Below are positions 1 through 10,910 of a stretch of 64,000 nucleotides of DNA, one piece after another. Source of the DNA: Taxillus chinensis (Eukaryota > Streptophyta > Magnoliopsida > Santalales > Loranthaceae). Under the pieces are notes generated by a model. It ran no database searches. It saw only the letters and a program-made list of their open reading frames with translations, and was not told where the DNA came from. The DNA lies in the NCBI GenBank assembly GCA_023512835.1, contig CM042086.1, forward strand, positions 717,001 through 781,000, in the 5' to 3' direction. The position numbers and the translations under genes are program-made. Each line of letters starts with the position of its first letter. The stretch's first letter is position 1.

Positions 1-342
1 TTTAATCCTTGAATCTTAATCTTAAAATCACTTTACTTTCTTTGTTTATTCGAAAACCAAATAAAAATTAGATCTTTAGTTTAAAAAAAGAAAACTTTTT
101 GCCAAGACATTTTATAGAACAAGAGTAATTGGGTGCTTTGATTTGAGAACTAGAAAACTAGGCTAATCCCTGTGGGTTCGACCCCTTGCTTGCCGCTATT
201 CTTTTAGTGCAAACTTAGGGAATTTATTATCTTGAAGAGAGAGATTTAATGACATTAGCTAGCTCTTTTAGAGAGGCTAAAAATCTGTCCGTCAACCATC
301 ACCTTGGTTTTGTGATTCTAATCATCTTTTCCTAAAGGGGCA
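1..342 (+). mobile_element. Possible tail of a gypsy-type LTR
   Basis: The stretch has no coding potential. At about 166-200 it reads AATCCCTGTGGGTTCGACCC, a phrase I associate with the 3' part of plant Athila-type gypsy LTRs. No boundary, primer binding site or target duplication can be seen, so this is a weak assignment from one motif. It could be any decayed intergenic repeat. Confidence 0.3.
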
Positions 343-533
343 TGTTGGAATTATGGGTATTTTGTCTTGTGTGGATGCGGGAAGGTTGTAGCATGTTCTA
401 TCAAAACTATATCGTTTTGATGCCGAGATTCACTTAATCAAAATGACATCGTTTTGATGATGAGGTGTCTATATAAAGAGGTGGAGGTCTCTTAGGTTTA
501 GGGTTCTTCATTTGGTTAGCCACTGTAGCCGCC

Positions 534-535
<2 letters not shown>

Positions 536-577
<42 letters not shown>
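536..577 (+). repeat. (GA)n microsatellite in LTR A
   Basis: About 21 uninterrupted GA units lie just downstream of the LTR A TATA box, in the presumed start of the retroelement transcript. LTR B has a tract of the same kind near its presumed start. Confidence 0.95.
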
Positions 578-579
<2 letters not shown>

Positions 580-984
580 CCTGGTTGTTGTTGGAGTGTC
601 TAGCGTGGGTGGACAGCATCTAGCATGGGAGGATCTTCCAGAGGTAGGGGTTCTGTTCCTCCTTGAACCTATCCCAGGGTTTTGGCCTTGTGGTGGGCAT
701 TCCGTGGCTGTTTGGTTATATATTTATATGTAAATCCACATAGGTGTGATCTCCTATATGGATGTTAGCCTTCAATGGCGTATTTTGCTTGGGATTACGC
801 ATGCTAGGTGTTTGTTTTTATGCCTATGTGGCTATGCATGTTAGGTGTTCGATTTTATGCCTGTGTGGCCGAGTTTGTGAGCCTGTGAATGTGTGCACGC
901 TATGTGTTCGATGTTATGCCTGTGAGGCCGTGCATGTTTAATGTTTGATGTTTTGCCTGTGTGGCTAAGTGTCTTGTGTGTTTG

Positions 985-1125
985 CTTGAAACCTGGCGGC
1001 CGTGGAAGCCCGAGACTGTTTTGGAACCCGGTGGCTATGGAAGCCCAGGACTATTTTGGAACCCGGTGGCTATGGAAGCCCAAGACTGTTTTGGAACTCG
1101 GTGGGTCGTGGAAGCCCGGGATCGT
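985..1125 (+). repeat. 36-bp tandem repeat in LTR A
   Basis: About four imperfect copies of a 36-bp unit with the core GGTGGCTATGGAAGCCC are followed by ACTGTTTTGGAACCC. Copies start near 985, 1022, 1058 and 1094. A looser repetition of GTGTTCGATnTTATGCCTG lies just upstream at 840-960. Confidence 0.85.
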
Positions 1126-2166
1126 TTATGTTAGCCGGTGTGGCTATGGCAAAGGTTGTTCTTGTTCTGTGACTTATGTGTTGGCGCTTGACTGGATTAT
1201 AATCTGCTTATATCTTATTGCCACGACACCGCACTTGTGTACGTCCTCATGTAGATGCTAGGAGCATGGGATGGGTTGGGGAGATATGATCCCTACTTGG
1301 TTGTGGTTGCTCGGCCCTCCTACCGTAATGTGTTTTCTTTCACGTACCTACAGGCTTTAGGTGGGAACACCAAGGTGGAAAACAGTTCTGTTTTGTGGCT
1401 TGTTTAATGTTATTTGTATTATGTTATTTTTGTGAGGCCTTGTAACTCCAATGGAGAGATGTTGTAAAGGAGACTAAATTGTAATAATGTAATAAAGGCA
1501 TGCTTGCTTTGATTGACGTGTTTCAAATCTAATAAAGTCATTTGTGTTTGCCTTGGTGAATTTCTAATGTGGGTTGTGACCCCGTCCGGAGTTATTTCAC
1601 TTCAACCCCTTATCCACAACGTGGGTAAAGGGGAGTCACGAACCGATTTCCTCGGGTTGGAAATTCGGGGCATGACAACACTAGTGCATTCGACTATGGT
1701 TGCATGGGTGAGAGTTAAGAGATGAGGACTTTAGGAGAGTGTACGGTCAAGTATTAGGATGTGCATGTAAGGACCTGTATTTGAGGGGCCTTAGAGATAG
1801 CCTTGAGCTAGAGACCTTATTTTAACAAATGAATATCAAAGACAATGATGTGCTCATCAAATGGTGAATTTTGACTGTACTTGGACTAAATTTGGGATTT
1901 GAGGCCCTGAGGGGTATTTTCAGGATTTCACAAATAATTTTAAATTCCCTTTTAAATTACCTGGGTTTGTATTTTGAGCTTTAGGCCTCCTTTCAAGGGA
2001 AAAACCCAATATGAGAGATAGTGGGCCGTTTTGCCTTTCTTCTTGGGTTTACTTAACCTTTGGGCTGCATTTGGTATTGGGCTTCTATTAAAAACAAAAT
2101 AATAATAAGAAAGAAAATAAAACAAAAAAAAAGAGAAACCAAACCCTACTCTTTGTTGGCACCGAC

Positions 2167-2168
<2 letters not shown>

Positions 2169-2208
<40 letters not shown>
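2169..2208 (+). repeat. (GA)n microsatellite in LTR B
   Basis: About 20 uninterrupted AG/GA units. The overlapping ORFs rich in Ser-Leu or Arg-Glu are translations of this tract and are not genes. Confidence 0.95.
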
Positions 2209-2213
<5 letters not shown>

Positions 2214-2770
2214 ATCTGCAAATTCCGGCCAAGGGAAAGGGGCTGAGGCTTGAGGAAGAGAAGGAGAAGATGATCCGGAGGCTGGAAGGGAGATTTCCGC
2301 AATCAAGGATCTTTTCTTGGTGGCTGGAAGCTAATTCCTGGAAAAATTCTTTTTCTGCAATACGAGGTAGGGATTTCAAGTTTTTTCTATTTGCCGTCTC
2401 TCTCTTAGATTTCTAGAATAACATTTATATATTGAGTTTCTAAATTCTACCTTGAGCCTATGGATGATCTGGGGGTTTTTGTCGGGGTTTTCTAAATTTC
2501 TGAATTTCGTGTGAGATTATTTATACTTTTGGGTTAGGGGTCATTTGTATACCCATTGTCTTGGGATTATTTAGATGAAAAGTTTTGGGAAAACCCTGTA
2601 TTTGGCTTGGCTAAGGCCTCTGGTATTGGGAAATCATATGAGAGTGAGGCCGAGTTGGTTTTAGACCCGGTTTATGGGCTTAGAACCTCAATAACTTCTA
2701 AACTAAGACGAATTTGAGGTTGGTTCTTTAGGGAAAAATGATTAGAATGACAAAAGGAAGGTTTTGGAGC

Positions 2771-3006
2771 CTGCACGTGAAAAAGCCTTTTTCACTTGCA
2801 GATTCATTCTTGCTCCAAATAGCCTCAAATTTTAGGTGGAGCTTCCTTAGAGGCATAGGAGTTGAAATACCTCTGCACGTGAAAATGACCTTTTCACGTG
2901 CAACCTTGTTTTTGGCTAAAAATCGTCCCTGAACCTTCGGGGGATGGTTAGAATGATGTTTGGAGTTAATTTGCCTCTGCACGTGACAATAGGTTGTCAC
3001 GTGCAG
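2771..3006 (+). repeat. Three spaced CACGTG hairpins
   Basis: There are three inverted repeats at 2771-2801 (15-bp arms, one mismatch), 2874-2902 (12-bp perfect arms) and 2977-3006 (13-bp perfect arms). All begin TGCACGTGA and have loops of 1, 5 and 4 nt. Spacing is about 102-104 bp and the flanks (GTTAGAATGA, CTCTGCACG) are partly shared, so this is an old tandem repeat of about 103 bp. The inner stem differs between copies (GTGAAAA with TTTTCAC; GTGACAA with TTGTCAC), and the paired change keeps complementarity. Confidence 0.9.
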
Positions 3007-4030
3007 CTTGTTTTGAGCTTCCCTTGAGGTGGATAAGCTTCCTTTGAAAGGTGGTTGATGATCCAGACTATGAGAGTGAGAAATGAGTGGACTTTAGGGA
3101 CCATGAGGAGTCAAGTGATGTTATATGTGATGACTTGATTGTTCTGAGACTATCTGTTGTTTTACATTCTGAGTTGAGTTTTTGTATGCTAAATGAGTTG
3201 CATATTTGTACTGTGTTTGTTGAGTTATGTTTATTGAGTTGAGATTGTTGAGTTGCATATGTTGAAATGTGTATGTTGAGCACCCCAAAAACGCGGGGAG
3301 TTGAGATAAGAACCCCAGAAACGCGGGGAATTGAAATGAGTTTGGGACAGTCATTATACTGTACCCCTTGAGATGAGATTCACATTTGCCTGGTGTGGCA
3401 TGTCACGTCGCCGTGGTGGCGGGGTGTCCTCTGCCCTCCTGTGCAGGCAGAGGTATGAGGCGTGTTTACTGGGTGATGATCTTTGTTTTAGCTTAAGTCA
3501 CTACACGAGCACATGCATCCACTTGACATGCATAGTTTTAGAGTGGGACGGGATTGGGGAGACTTGATCCCTACTGAGCTGTGGTGTGCTCACCCCTCCT
3601 ATGAACTGTTCTTTGCAGGACCTAGCGGGCGATAGGCGGAAGAGCCGAGTTGGTAGGCCGCCGAGGTCGTATGGCCTTATATATACATTTGGTTATTTCG
3701 TTGTATTTGAGATTCTGTTTGCTTAAACTGTGTACCCTGGTTTTATTATTGGGAGCTTGTTCCCTAGTGGGTTGTAAAAGAGTTTGAAACCTCCAGAGCA
3801 ATGTAATTGATGTATTGGGTTGTGAACACTGTATATATATATATATTGTGGTGGTGTGCTTGGCATGGAAACGGTACGTGCCCCTTGGCATGTTGACTTG
3901 TGATACAGGGATAGGACAAGACCCGCGGTAGTGTCCTCACTTTGGTGTTTACACCGAACCCTTGACCCTTCGGGTGCGGGCATGGGCGGTCATTACCCAT
4001 TTCCAAGGGAAGGAAATTTGGGGCGTGACG

Positions 4031-4851
4031 GTGCATCCCATTTTTTATTAATATTTGGTTGTAAGATATGAGGACTACTTGTTGTTGTTGTTGTTTAATT
4101 TGTTTAATTGAAAAAAAAACATTTTAAATTGGAATATCTATATATAAAATATGAAAAAGTTTGCTAGGAATATCTTTTTTGCCATTGAATTGATATTAAA
4201 AATAAACTAATAAAAAAATAATATCGATCCAACGGCAATGAAGGTGTCTACGCGAATTACTTTCACAATATACATGTAACATGGCTTTATAAAAATAATT
4301 AATTTTTAAAATAATTTACCTAATTAATACTTATTTATACTTTAATGATATTTAATCAAATTAAAAATTGCCTGAATTACAATATTATAGCTTCAAGATA
4401 TATGTCTTCTATCAAGATTCAACCCATAATGAAATAGAGCGTTTGTCGCATACGCACTTTAAATAAAATTTAAACTAAGTATAGCATAGGACTAACCTAG
4501 GTTGTTCACTAACCGGATGACTTATCAAATTTAATTCAACTTATTCTTCAAGAAAAATAAAGAAAAGCTAAGTTAGAAAATTGGGAGATTTTGTGTGAAA
4601 ATAAAATAAAATTAAATATGTAAAGAAAATTAATTGACTAAAGACGCAATTGATTCAACCTCTCACTTCAATTATTATTTATCATTATCTTCTAAAAATA
4701 CAATAACATATTTAAGGCCCCATAATTCAATTAAAAGAAGACTCCATGATTATAATTAAATTATGAATTCGTACTAGAAATCGGACTTGAACTCGTACCA
4801 ATCATAGGAATGATTATGTTTTGCATTCGGAAGACCAAATCGAACACTACG
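4031..4851. other. AT-rich spacer, no gene seen
   Basis: About 820 bp of AT-rich DNA between LTR B and LTR C with no credible ORF, RNA gene or recognisable repeat. The last 5 bp (CTACG, 4847-4851) precede the TG of LTR C. Confidence 0.6.
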
Positions 4852-5451
4852 TGTAATGACCCGCGCTTGGATTGCTTTGGGAGATATCATTTTGGTATGT
4901 GCTCGGCAATATAAGCGTTTTGGCCGTAGTTGGGCCCAACTTGAGTTTGGGACCTTCGAAGGGTAATTGTGTAATTTTGGGTGTTCATTAATTAAAGGAT
5001 TAGCAATAAATATAAATAGGAAGAACATAAAGAGAGCTTCCACTTTATGAATTGTGCCATAGTTTATGAAATCTAGCATGAACCCTGGGTTTTGGGGAAA
5101 TCTAATTTTGGGTTGGATTTGGTGGTTTAGCATAAGATCTGTGGTTCAGAGTTGTGATATATAATGGTGGTTATGTGTTTCGTGATATGTGAGGGTTTAT
5201 AAACGAGTATGGCATGAGGGTTGAGAAGTCAACCATGGAAATCTAGATGTAGATCTAGACAGATAAGATTTGAAATTAAATATATGTGTATTTTTGTCGT
5301 TACCATGCGATTTAGACGCGTTAAGGATGCATTTTGGGGTATATATTGTGGTTTATTGAGTTAAAAAGGGTGTTTTTGGGCGTCTGGGGGTCGCTGGGTT
5401 GATTTCAGGCGAAGAACAGGCAAAAACGACAATGAACAGGACCCCAATCGA

Positions 5452-5580
5452 AGGTCGAAGGGTCGGAGATCAAGGGTCGAAGGTCGAAGGGTCGAAGGGT
5501 CGAAGGTCGAAGGTCAAACCTTCGAGGCAAATCTTTGAGTCTTCGAGGCAAATCTTCGAGTCTTCGAGTTAGTCTCCTAG
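5452..5580 (+). repeat. Short GGTCGAA tandem repeats in LTR C
   Basis: 7-8 bp units of the form GGTCGAA(G) are iterated at 5452-5515. They are followed by alternating CTTCGAG and GCAAATC units to about 5570. Confidence 0.85.
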
Positions 5581-5984
5581 TTAGACATTCTCGCAACTTC
5601 GGGTTAGCGGTTCCAAGACACAATATGACCATTTACATTATAAACCATTATGCCTAAGTATTACTTAAGTTACAATGTAAATAACGAAATACTCCCCTTT
5701 CGAATTCAAAGAAAAATACTAGAAAATAAAATTCTCACTCCTTCAAAATGTGAAAAATGAGATTTAGTGTAAAATCCCGTAAATATGCGGTTTTTCGTAG
5801 TGCCGACTTTTTAGAAAGTGGGGTTAGACCTCTCGGAAAAATCTCAAAAAAATCAGATTATCTTAGTTATGGTATGAGGAAGCAATGTCGGGACTTTTTA
5901 TTTCAAGAAAATAGCTTCTACGAAAACCCTCTCTCTTAGGCAAGACATAAGGATGGAGTTATGAACTCTAATGGTCATGTAGGC

Positions 5985-6135
5985 CTGCAAGGCTACCTTG
6001 TTAAGCCTAGGAGGCTACCGCTGAGGGCCTGAGAGGCGAGATTGGTTCGAGCCTAAAAGGTTACCGTGCCTGAAAGGTAATACGGGGCCCTAGGGGCGGT
6101 CTTGTGCCCGGGGGCAACTTGGTGCCTAAGAGGCA
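5985..6135 (+). repeat. Series of GCCT-N-AGGC mini-palindromes
   Basis: Six or more 11-bp units of the form GCCTnnnAGGC or GCCTnnAAGGT occur about every 20-25 bp. GCCCGGGGGC and CCCTAGGGGC variants lie between them. This is a degenerate tandem array in which each unit is itself a small inverted repeat. Confidence 0.75.
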
Positions 6136-6624
6136 ATGTATAGGATTACCTGGTAGGTTTTCTTTGTATTTTAATATGTGTACATGATTGAAATGGGGAT
6201 CTATATGTAGCATTACACGAGTATATGCCTACACTAGTTTATAAGTTGGGATGGGTCGGGAAGACATGATCCCTATTGAGCCGTGATTGCTCACCCTCCC
6301 GTTGTATTCATTTCTGTTTGTTTCATGTGCTTATAGGAGCTAGGAGGTTCACCAGGAGGTGAAGACCTGGTGTTTATTTGTTTGTTTTGGATTGTAAAAA
6401 CTATGATATAACCCCGTGGGGGGGACATGTATGTATGTGTGTTTGTATTATGGGTTAAAATGAGATTTTCTGTTTTCGTGTGCTATATGAGTAGTATGAA
6501 TTAGGGACGGCACCCATGCTAAGATCCTTTTCTCGGTGTTATCACCAACACCTTGTCCCTTCGGGTGCGGGCATGGGGATTCACTAACCGGTTTCTACGG
6601 GTCGGAAATCCGGGGCTTGACGGA

Positions 6625-6640
6625 TGGTATCGAGCATGGT
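6625..6640 (+). promoter_or_regulatory. Retrotransposon primer binding site
   Basis: TGGTATCGAGCATGGT lies 2 bp after the end of LTR C. Plant gypsy elements primed by initiator tRNA-Met carry TGGTATCAGAGC; here one base of that motif is missing. Its position next to an LTR end makes the assignment strong. Confidence 0.75.
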
Positions 6641-6998
6641 CTAATTGGCCTAGGGTAGTGGGATAATTGATTACTTTTTAGTCCTTTTGATGAGCATGGA
6701 TGGACGTGCCTGATCAACATGGTCCTTTATGAGCCTCCGAGGTGTACTAGGAGTAATTATTGATGGTGTAGGTGTGCATGCATGGATAAGCACTAGTTTG
6801 TATTGAAACAGATGTGATGTGCTATATGTTATGTAATGATATGATGAACTGTGTGACAATATAGATAGATGTGCTGCGTGGCGGCTTATATATGTGTATT
6901 GTGTGTAAGCCATACATGATATGTGCCATATGTGTGATTAACCCATGTGATGGGGATGAAATAGAGATTGAACCTTTATTTCTCTGTGTAGTGAAAAT

Positions 6999-7510
6999 GC
7001 TTCCGAGGAGAGTGCCGCATGCATCCGGGACAGTTGGTGATAAGTCTTCCACCCATGTGGGTCCGAATACGGGGCGATCTGTCAGGGGAAACGAGTTGTT
7101 GGCACGGCTTGTGGCCCAAGTGGGGGCTCGAGGGAAAGTATGGGGTACGAGGTCCAGGGAAGCGGTGTGTCATGAGTTAGCGGCACAGGAGGTGGTTCCA
7201 CCACTAACCCGAGAGGAGGAGTCCCGGCGTGAGGATAGGGTTCCACGCGAGGTAGTGGCGACCCGGTATGTTGATGAGGACATGGTCACGAGGTTCCGAA
7301 AGGAACAACCGAGTAAATTCCTAGGAGGAGGTGATCCGGTGGGCTGCAGAGCATTGGCTAAGGCATATTGAGCACTTATTTCTCCTTTCTTCTACTGCGG
7401 GAGGAGGATACGGTGAGACCGGCGGTTAGACAATTAGAGGGTGAGGCCCTATAGTGGTGGCTTAGTATTGCCTGGGAGCCGTGATGTGCGAATGATATTG
7501 TGGGACGAGT
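6999..7510 (+). pseudogene. Decayed gypsy gag fragment
   Basis: An open frame starts at ATG 6999 (MLPRRVPHASG) and reads basic, gag-like sequence up to FRKEQPSKFLGGGDPV. That phrase is the conserved FRK..P..F.GG.DP start of plant gypsy gag. A frameshift follows: the expected AEHWL..IEH continues in another frame at about 7340-7375, where the open frame stops. Further gag-like residues (TVR.AVRQLEGEAL.WW, then AWEP) appear at 7408-7490 with two in-frame stops. The protein would coat the retroelement RNA in an intact element. No protease, RT or integrase follows, so the element is truncated inside gag. Confidence 0.75.
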
Positions 7511-7554
7511 GTCATCACCGGTTTTTGTCCATGCCGCAACCGAATGATGAAATG

Positions 7555-7700
7555 TATAGAGTCGCCACCAACTGTTTTTGGGGGTGCGGTTGGTCGCCTA
7601 AAATTTGGGTGGTCTACATTACCAGAAAGGGTTCGGGGGTTGGTTACGTGTAGGGAAGGATTAGCACCCGTACAACGCTCTTTCGGTACCTATGTTAGTA
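7555..7700 (+). mobile_element. Conserved retroelement motif, Tat/Ogre-like
   Basis: GAGTCGCCACC, then GGGTTCGGGGGTTGGTTACG and AGGGAAGGATTAGCACCC, occur in this order. I recognise this from noncoding parts of plant gypsy elements, probably the Tat/Ogre group; the lineage is from memory. It marks the switch from the LTR C element to a second, unrelated retroelement. Confidence 0.5.
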
Positions 7701-9650
7701 GAAGGAGGTTTCTATTTGTTTTTCACTTGTTTTGACTGGGTCGAGGTACTATGGTTTTCCTAGAAAGTCTATGTTTTTTATTTAGCTAAGTTATTTGCCA
7801 AAGTTATGGTTAAAATTAATTTATCCTAAATTTTTAAAGGAAATCCTAAAAGTTTTGTTTTGCTTTTTTTTGTTTGAAGTGGAAAATAAAACCCTAAGGT
7901 TATGGTTTTTTCATTTTTTTTTGTTTTGTTTTGTTTTGCCTTTTTTTGTTTTTGTTTTTGTTTTTCTTCTGCAAATTGAAGTCCTAAAAAATTAAAATAT
8001 GCGTTTTTCAAATTTTTGGTTTTTTTTGTTTGAAAACGTTTTTTTTTGTGTTTTTGGTTTGTTTGGTTTTTGTTTTTCTATTTTTTGTAAAAACGTTCGT
8101 TTTTTTTTTTGTTTGTTTTTTTGAAAGAATTAGAACTACAAAACTACCATATGTTCCCTTTTTTGTTTTTTGAAAATGTGTCTTTTTGAAAAGGTAAAAC
8201 TATGAACTAACACAATAACATATAATGGGACGTGTGTGATTATGACATCCACAATAAAATAAACATTTACTCTTTTTTATGGCTCTCTTTTTGTTTCCTC
8301 CTTTTTTACTATTGACTATTACATATTCTAACTTGAATAAGATGGAGAAAATAACAACTAAAATAAACAAAACAAGAAACGAAATTAACAAGTAAGGGAA
8401 AAAATAAAATCACAATACAATGCTAAGAATACATTAAGATAACAAAACTAACACTAATAATAATGATAATGAAACCGACTTTGGCTTTGGATTGGGACTT
8501 TAGCGGTGGCAACGTTAGCGAGAGGGTGAGTCTCCAAAGACTAGTTGATTGGACTTGGGCCGGAGGTTGAATACTGTTGGCCGGAACTGCAAATAAACTT
8601 GTCTCTCCTTTTTGTTTTACTATCTCTTTTTTTTTTTTGGTATTATTGCTGAAAAGAAAACAGAATTGGAGAATTTCGGGGTTTGAAAATGGGGGAGAGT
8701 GTACGTATGAGTATTGGAAAAGTGAGGAGGAAAGTGGGGAGAAAAGGAAAGTAAAATAGAAAAAGGAATCGGACTCTGTGTGTGTTTTTTGTTTTTATTT
8801 TTTTTGAATGCAAGAATTGGGCGAATCGAGAGAGAATAGCGAGAATTGTTTCCGTCAGAGAGTTCCCCCCCCATCTTACCTTTTTTTTCGTTGGAGAGAA
8901 TACTTGGTTTTAAAGAGGTTTGGTTGCATTGCCTTGATTGCGGCATTTAATGATGTATTATTACTCCCAGTTTTTTTTCCAGATTCCATTCTTTGTTGGG
9001 TGGATTGTCGACCTATAATCGCCTTTTTAGTTTCATATGAGCACATGTGACCGACAGGCGTTGAAAAGCATCTACACAACTAATACAAACACCTCCCGTA
9101 AAGAAACAAGGAGTGAGCCCATGGATAAGCCATTCGGGAAGGTCAAAGGTTGGTAGGGTCAAAGGTGTGGAGGCTCGGATCCGAATCAATGGAGGCAATT
9201 CCGGATGATTGGAGCTTATTCCATATCTGTAAGGATTTTCATGAGATCGTGTTATGCGAGTGTTTGTTTTATGTTATTTTATTTGATGTATGTTGTTTAT
9301 ATTGTCTGTTGTATGCTATTTTGTTTGTTGTATGTTATTTTATAATTGTATTCATGTGTTTATTCACCGCTTGAAAGTACATGATAGTTTTGTTTATGGT
9401 AGATATTGTATCGGCTCCCTGCTTGTGGGTTAGTAAATTTGCAAGATGATTTGGGTGTGTCAGAATAGGTGGCAATAATTGTATTTGCGTGAGTGTAGGC
9501 TTGGTTGTATATTGAGGTCTATGACGTCTTGTGGTGATAGTTGTGACATTTGAATCGGTTGGCTTTTCGGGGATGAAAAGTCCTAACGTGGGGAGGATGT
9601 ATGGATCCGTACCTGTGTGAGGTTGAAAGTTAGGCTCCGAATAAAATTTG
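7700..9650. other. T/G-rich noncoding stretch, no gene seen
   Basis: 7860-8170 is dominated by T-runs separated by G. The rest is AT-rich without a credible frame; ORFs up to about 108 codons here are low-complexity Lys/Phe/Ser translations. It is probably the untranslated part of a retroelement. Confidence 0.5.
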
Positions 9651-10027
9651 GAATATCTATTAAAGAACGTAGCCTTAACGTTAATATTTTGAGTTATTAT
9701 TATTATTAATAAGGTGATTTTAATATTTGGAGTTTATTATTAAATATTATGATTATTAAAATAATTATTTTAATATGTTCTGTTGTTATAAAGGGTGATA
9801 TTATTAATATGATTATTTAAATATTTGGGTTGTTATTATAATAATTAATATTATGACTATTATTATTATTATTGTAGAATTACTATTAATGTAAGTATTT
9901 TAATATTTAAATTTTATTATTATTATTATTATAATTACCATAATACTTTAGATTAATTATTATAATGAATTGTTATTATTTATTATTATCATTATTATTA
10001 TTATCATTAAATCTAATAATAGAATAG

Positions 10028-10061
10028 TATAAAAGGAGAGACGTAGGGTGAAACCCTACGT
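10028..10061 (+). promoter_or_regulatory. LTR-type promoter, copy 1
   Basis: The TATA box TATAAAAG (10028-10035) is followed by a perfect inverted repeat ACGTAGGGT-GAA-ACCCTACGT at 10041-10061, within the likely transcript start. TATA-plus-hairpin spacing is the same in the second copy. Assignment to a retroelement LTR is inferred from context. Confidence 0.6.
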
Positions 10062-10412
10062 TTCATTCGTTGTGCGTTGTCGCAGAGCTTGGTGAGAGAG
10101 AAGTTGTAGATCTAAAAGTCATTGCGTTTATCAATCCTTCGAGATTAAAATCAGGTAGGTGATTCTAAACTCTTCATTATTCTAATTCATGAGCGCAAAC
10201 TATTACGGATAAACATTCATCTGCGTCGCTTACCCTCTCCGTGACAATATAAGTTGCGATCTGTGTCATGCTTATATATGTATTTCTTTTATCATCATGA
10301 TTTTCGATGCATCTTATCAAATTATTATTGTTATTATTGGATGTACCGGGCCATTCGGCCTGGTCCTTGTTCCGTGCGATAATGGGTGCACCAGGTAAGG
10401 ATTTTAGCAGAC

Positions 10413-10458
<46 letters not shown>

Positions 10459-10540
10459 TTAATACTTTAGATTAATTATTATAATGAATTGTTATTATTT
10501 ATTATTATTATTATTATTATTAAATCTAATAATAGAATAG

Positions 10541-10574
10541 TATAAAAGGAGAGACGTAGGGTGAAACCCTACGT
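10541..10574 (+). promoter_or_regulatory. LTR-type promoter, copy 2
   Basis: The second copy of the module has TATAAAAG at 10541-10548 and the same 9-bp perfect hairpin arms at 10554-10562 and 10566-10574. The stretch just upstream differs from copy 1 mainly in the number of ATT units. Confidence 0.6.
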
Positions 10575-10910
10575 TTCATTCGTTGTGCGTTGTGCACAGA
10601 GGTTGGTGAGAGAGAAGCTATAGATCTAAAACTGTTGCGTTCTATCATTCGAGATTAAAATCAGGTAGGTGATTCTAAACTCTTCATTATTCTATTTCAT
10701 GAGCGCAAACTATTAGAGATAAACATTCATCTGCGTCGCTTACCCTCTCCGTGACAATATAAGTTGCAGTCTGTGTCATACTTATATATGTATTTCTTTT
10801 ATCATCATGATTTTCGATGAATCTTATCAAATTATTATTGTTATTACTGGATGTACCAGGCCATTTCGGCCTGGTCCTTGTTCCGTGCGATAATGGGTGC
10901 ACCAGGTAAG

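Larger units (their letters stand above)
343..1677 (+). mobile_element. LTR A, gypsy-type LTR (solo or truncated)
   Basis: The 3' end (GGGGCATGACA, ending at 1677) matches in form the ends of LTR B and LTR C further right. A second block at 1262-1325 (GATCCCTACT followed by a GGTTGCTC..CCTCC motif) is also shared by all three. A TATA box (TATATAAA, 470-477) lies about 60 bp before a (GA)n tract, as expected for an LTR promoter. ATCGTTTTGATG occurs twice just upstream of the TATA box. The start at TGTTGGAATT (343) is inferred from the TG...CA rule only; the flanking 5-mers do not match, so the left edge is uncertain. No PBS follows, so this is a solo LTR or a truncated copy. Confidence 0.5.
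1740..4030 (+). mobile_element. LTR B, gypsy-type LTR (solo or truncated)
   Basis: The block at 3541-3600 (GGGGAGACTTGATCCCTACT, then GCTCACCCCTCC) and the terminal block at 3955-4030 (CCCTTCGGGTGCGGGCATGG, ending GGGGCGTGACG) are the counterparts of blocks in LTR A and LTR C. A (GA)n tract sits at 2169-2208. The left boundary is not defined and lies somewhere after 1677. No PBS follows the end. It contains three CACGTG hairpins and, at 3281-3340, a 29-bp duplicated CCCC-A-rich-GCGGGG motif. There are no coding regions. Confidence 0.5.
4852..6622 (+). mobile_element. LTR C, 5' LTR of a gypsy element
   Basis: It starts TGTAATGACCC, a common plant gypsy LTR start, and ends GGGGCTTGACG, where the canonical final CA has become CG. 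A methionine-tRNA-type primer binding site follows at once. A TATA box (TATAAATA) is at 5011-5018. The block at 6240-6305 (GGGAAGACATGATCCCTATT, GCTCACCCTCCC) and the terminal block at 6540-6622 match LTR A and LTR B. At about 1.77 kb, with PBS and gag downstream, it is the 5' LTR of an element whose 3' half is missing. It resembles chromovirus-type LTRs, but the lineage is an inference. Confidence 0.7.

Noticed and set aside
434..2379. ORFs rich in Ser-Leu or Arg-Glu repeats at 434-733 and 1952-2416
   Set aside because: They are translations of the GA microsatellites in all frames and have no other coding support.
2771..3006. CACGTG hairpins as microRNA precursors
   Set aside because: Stems are only 12-15 bp, too short for a plant miRNA precursor.
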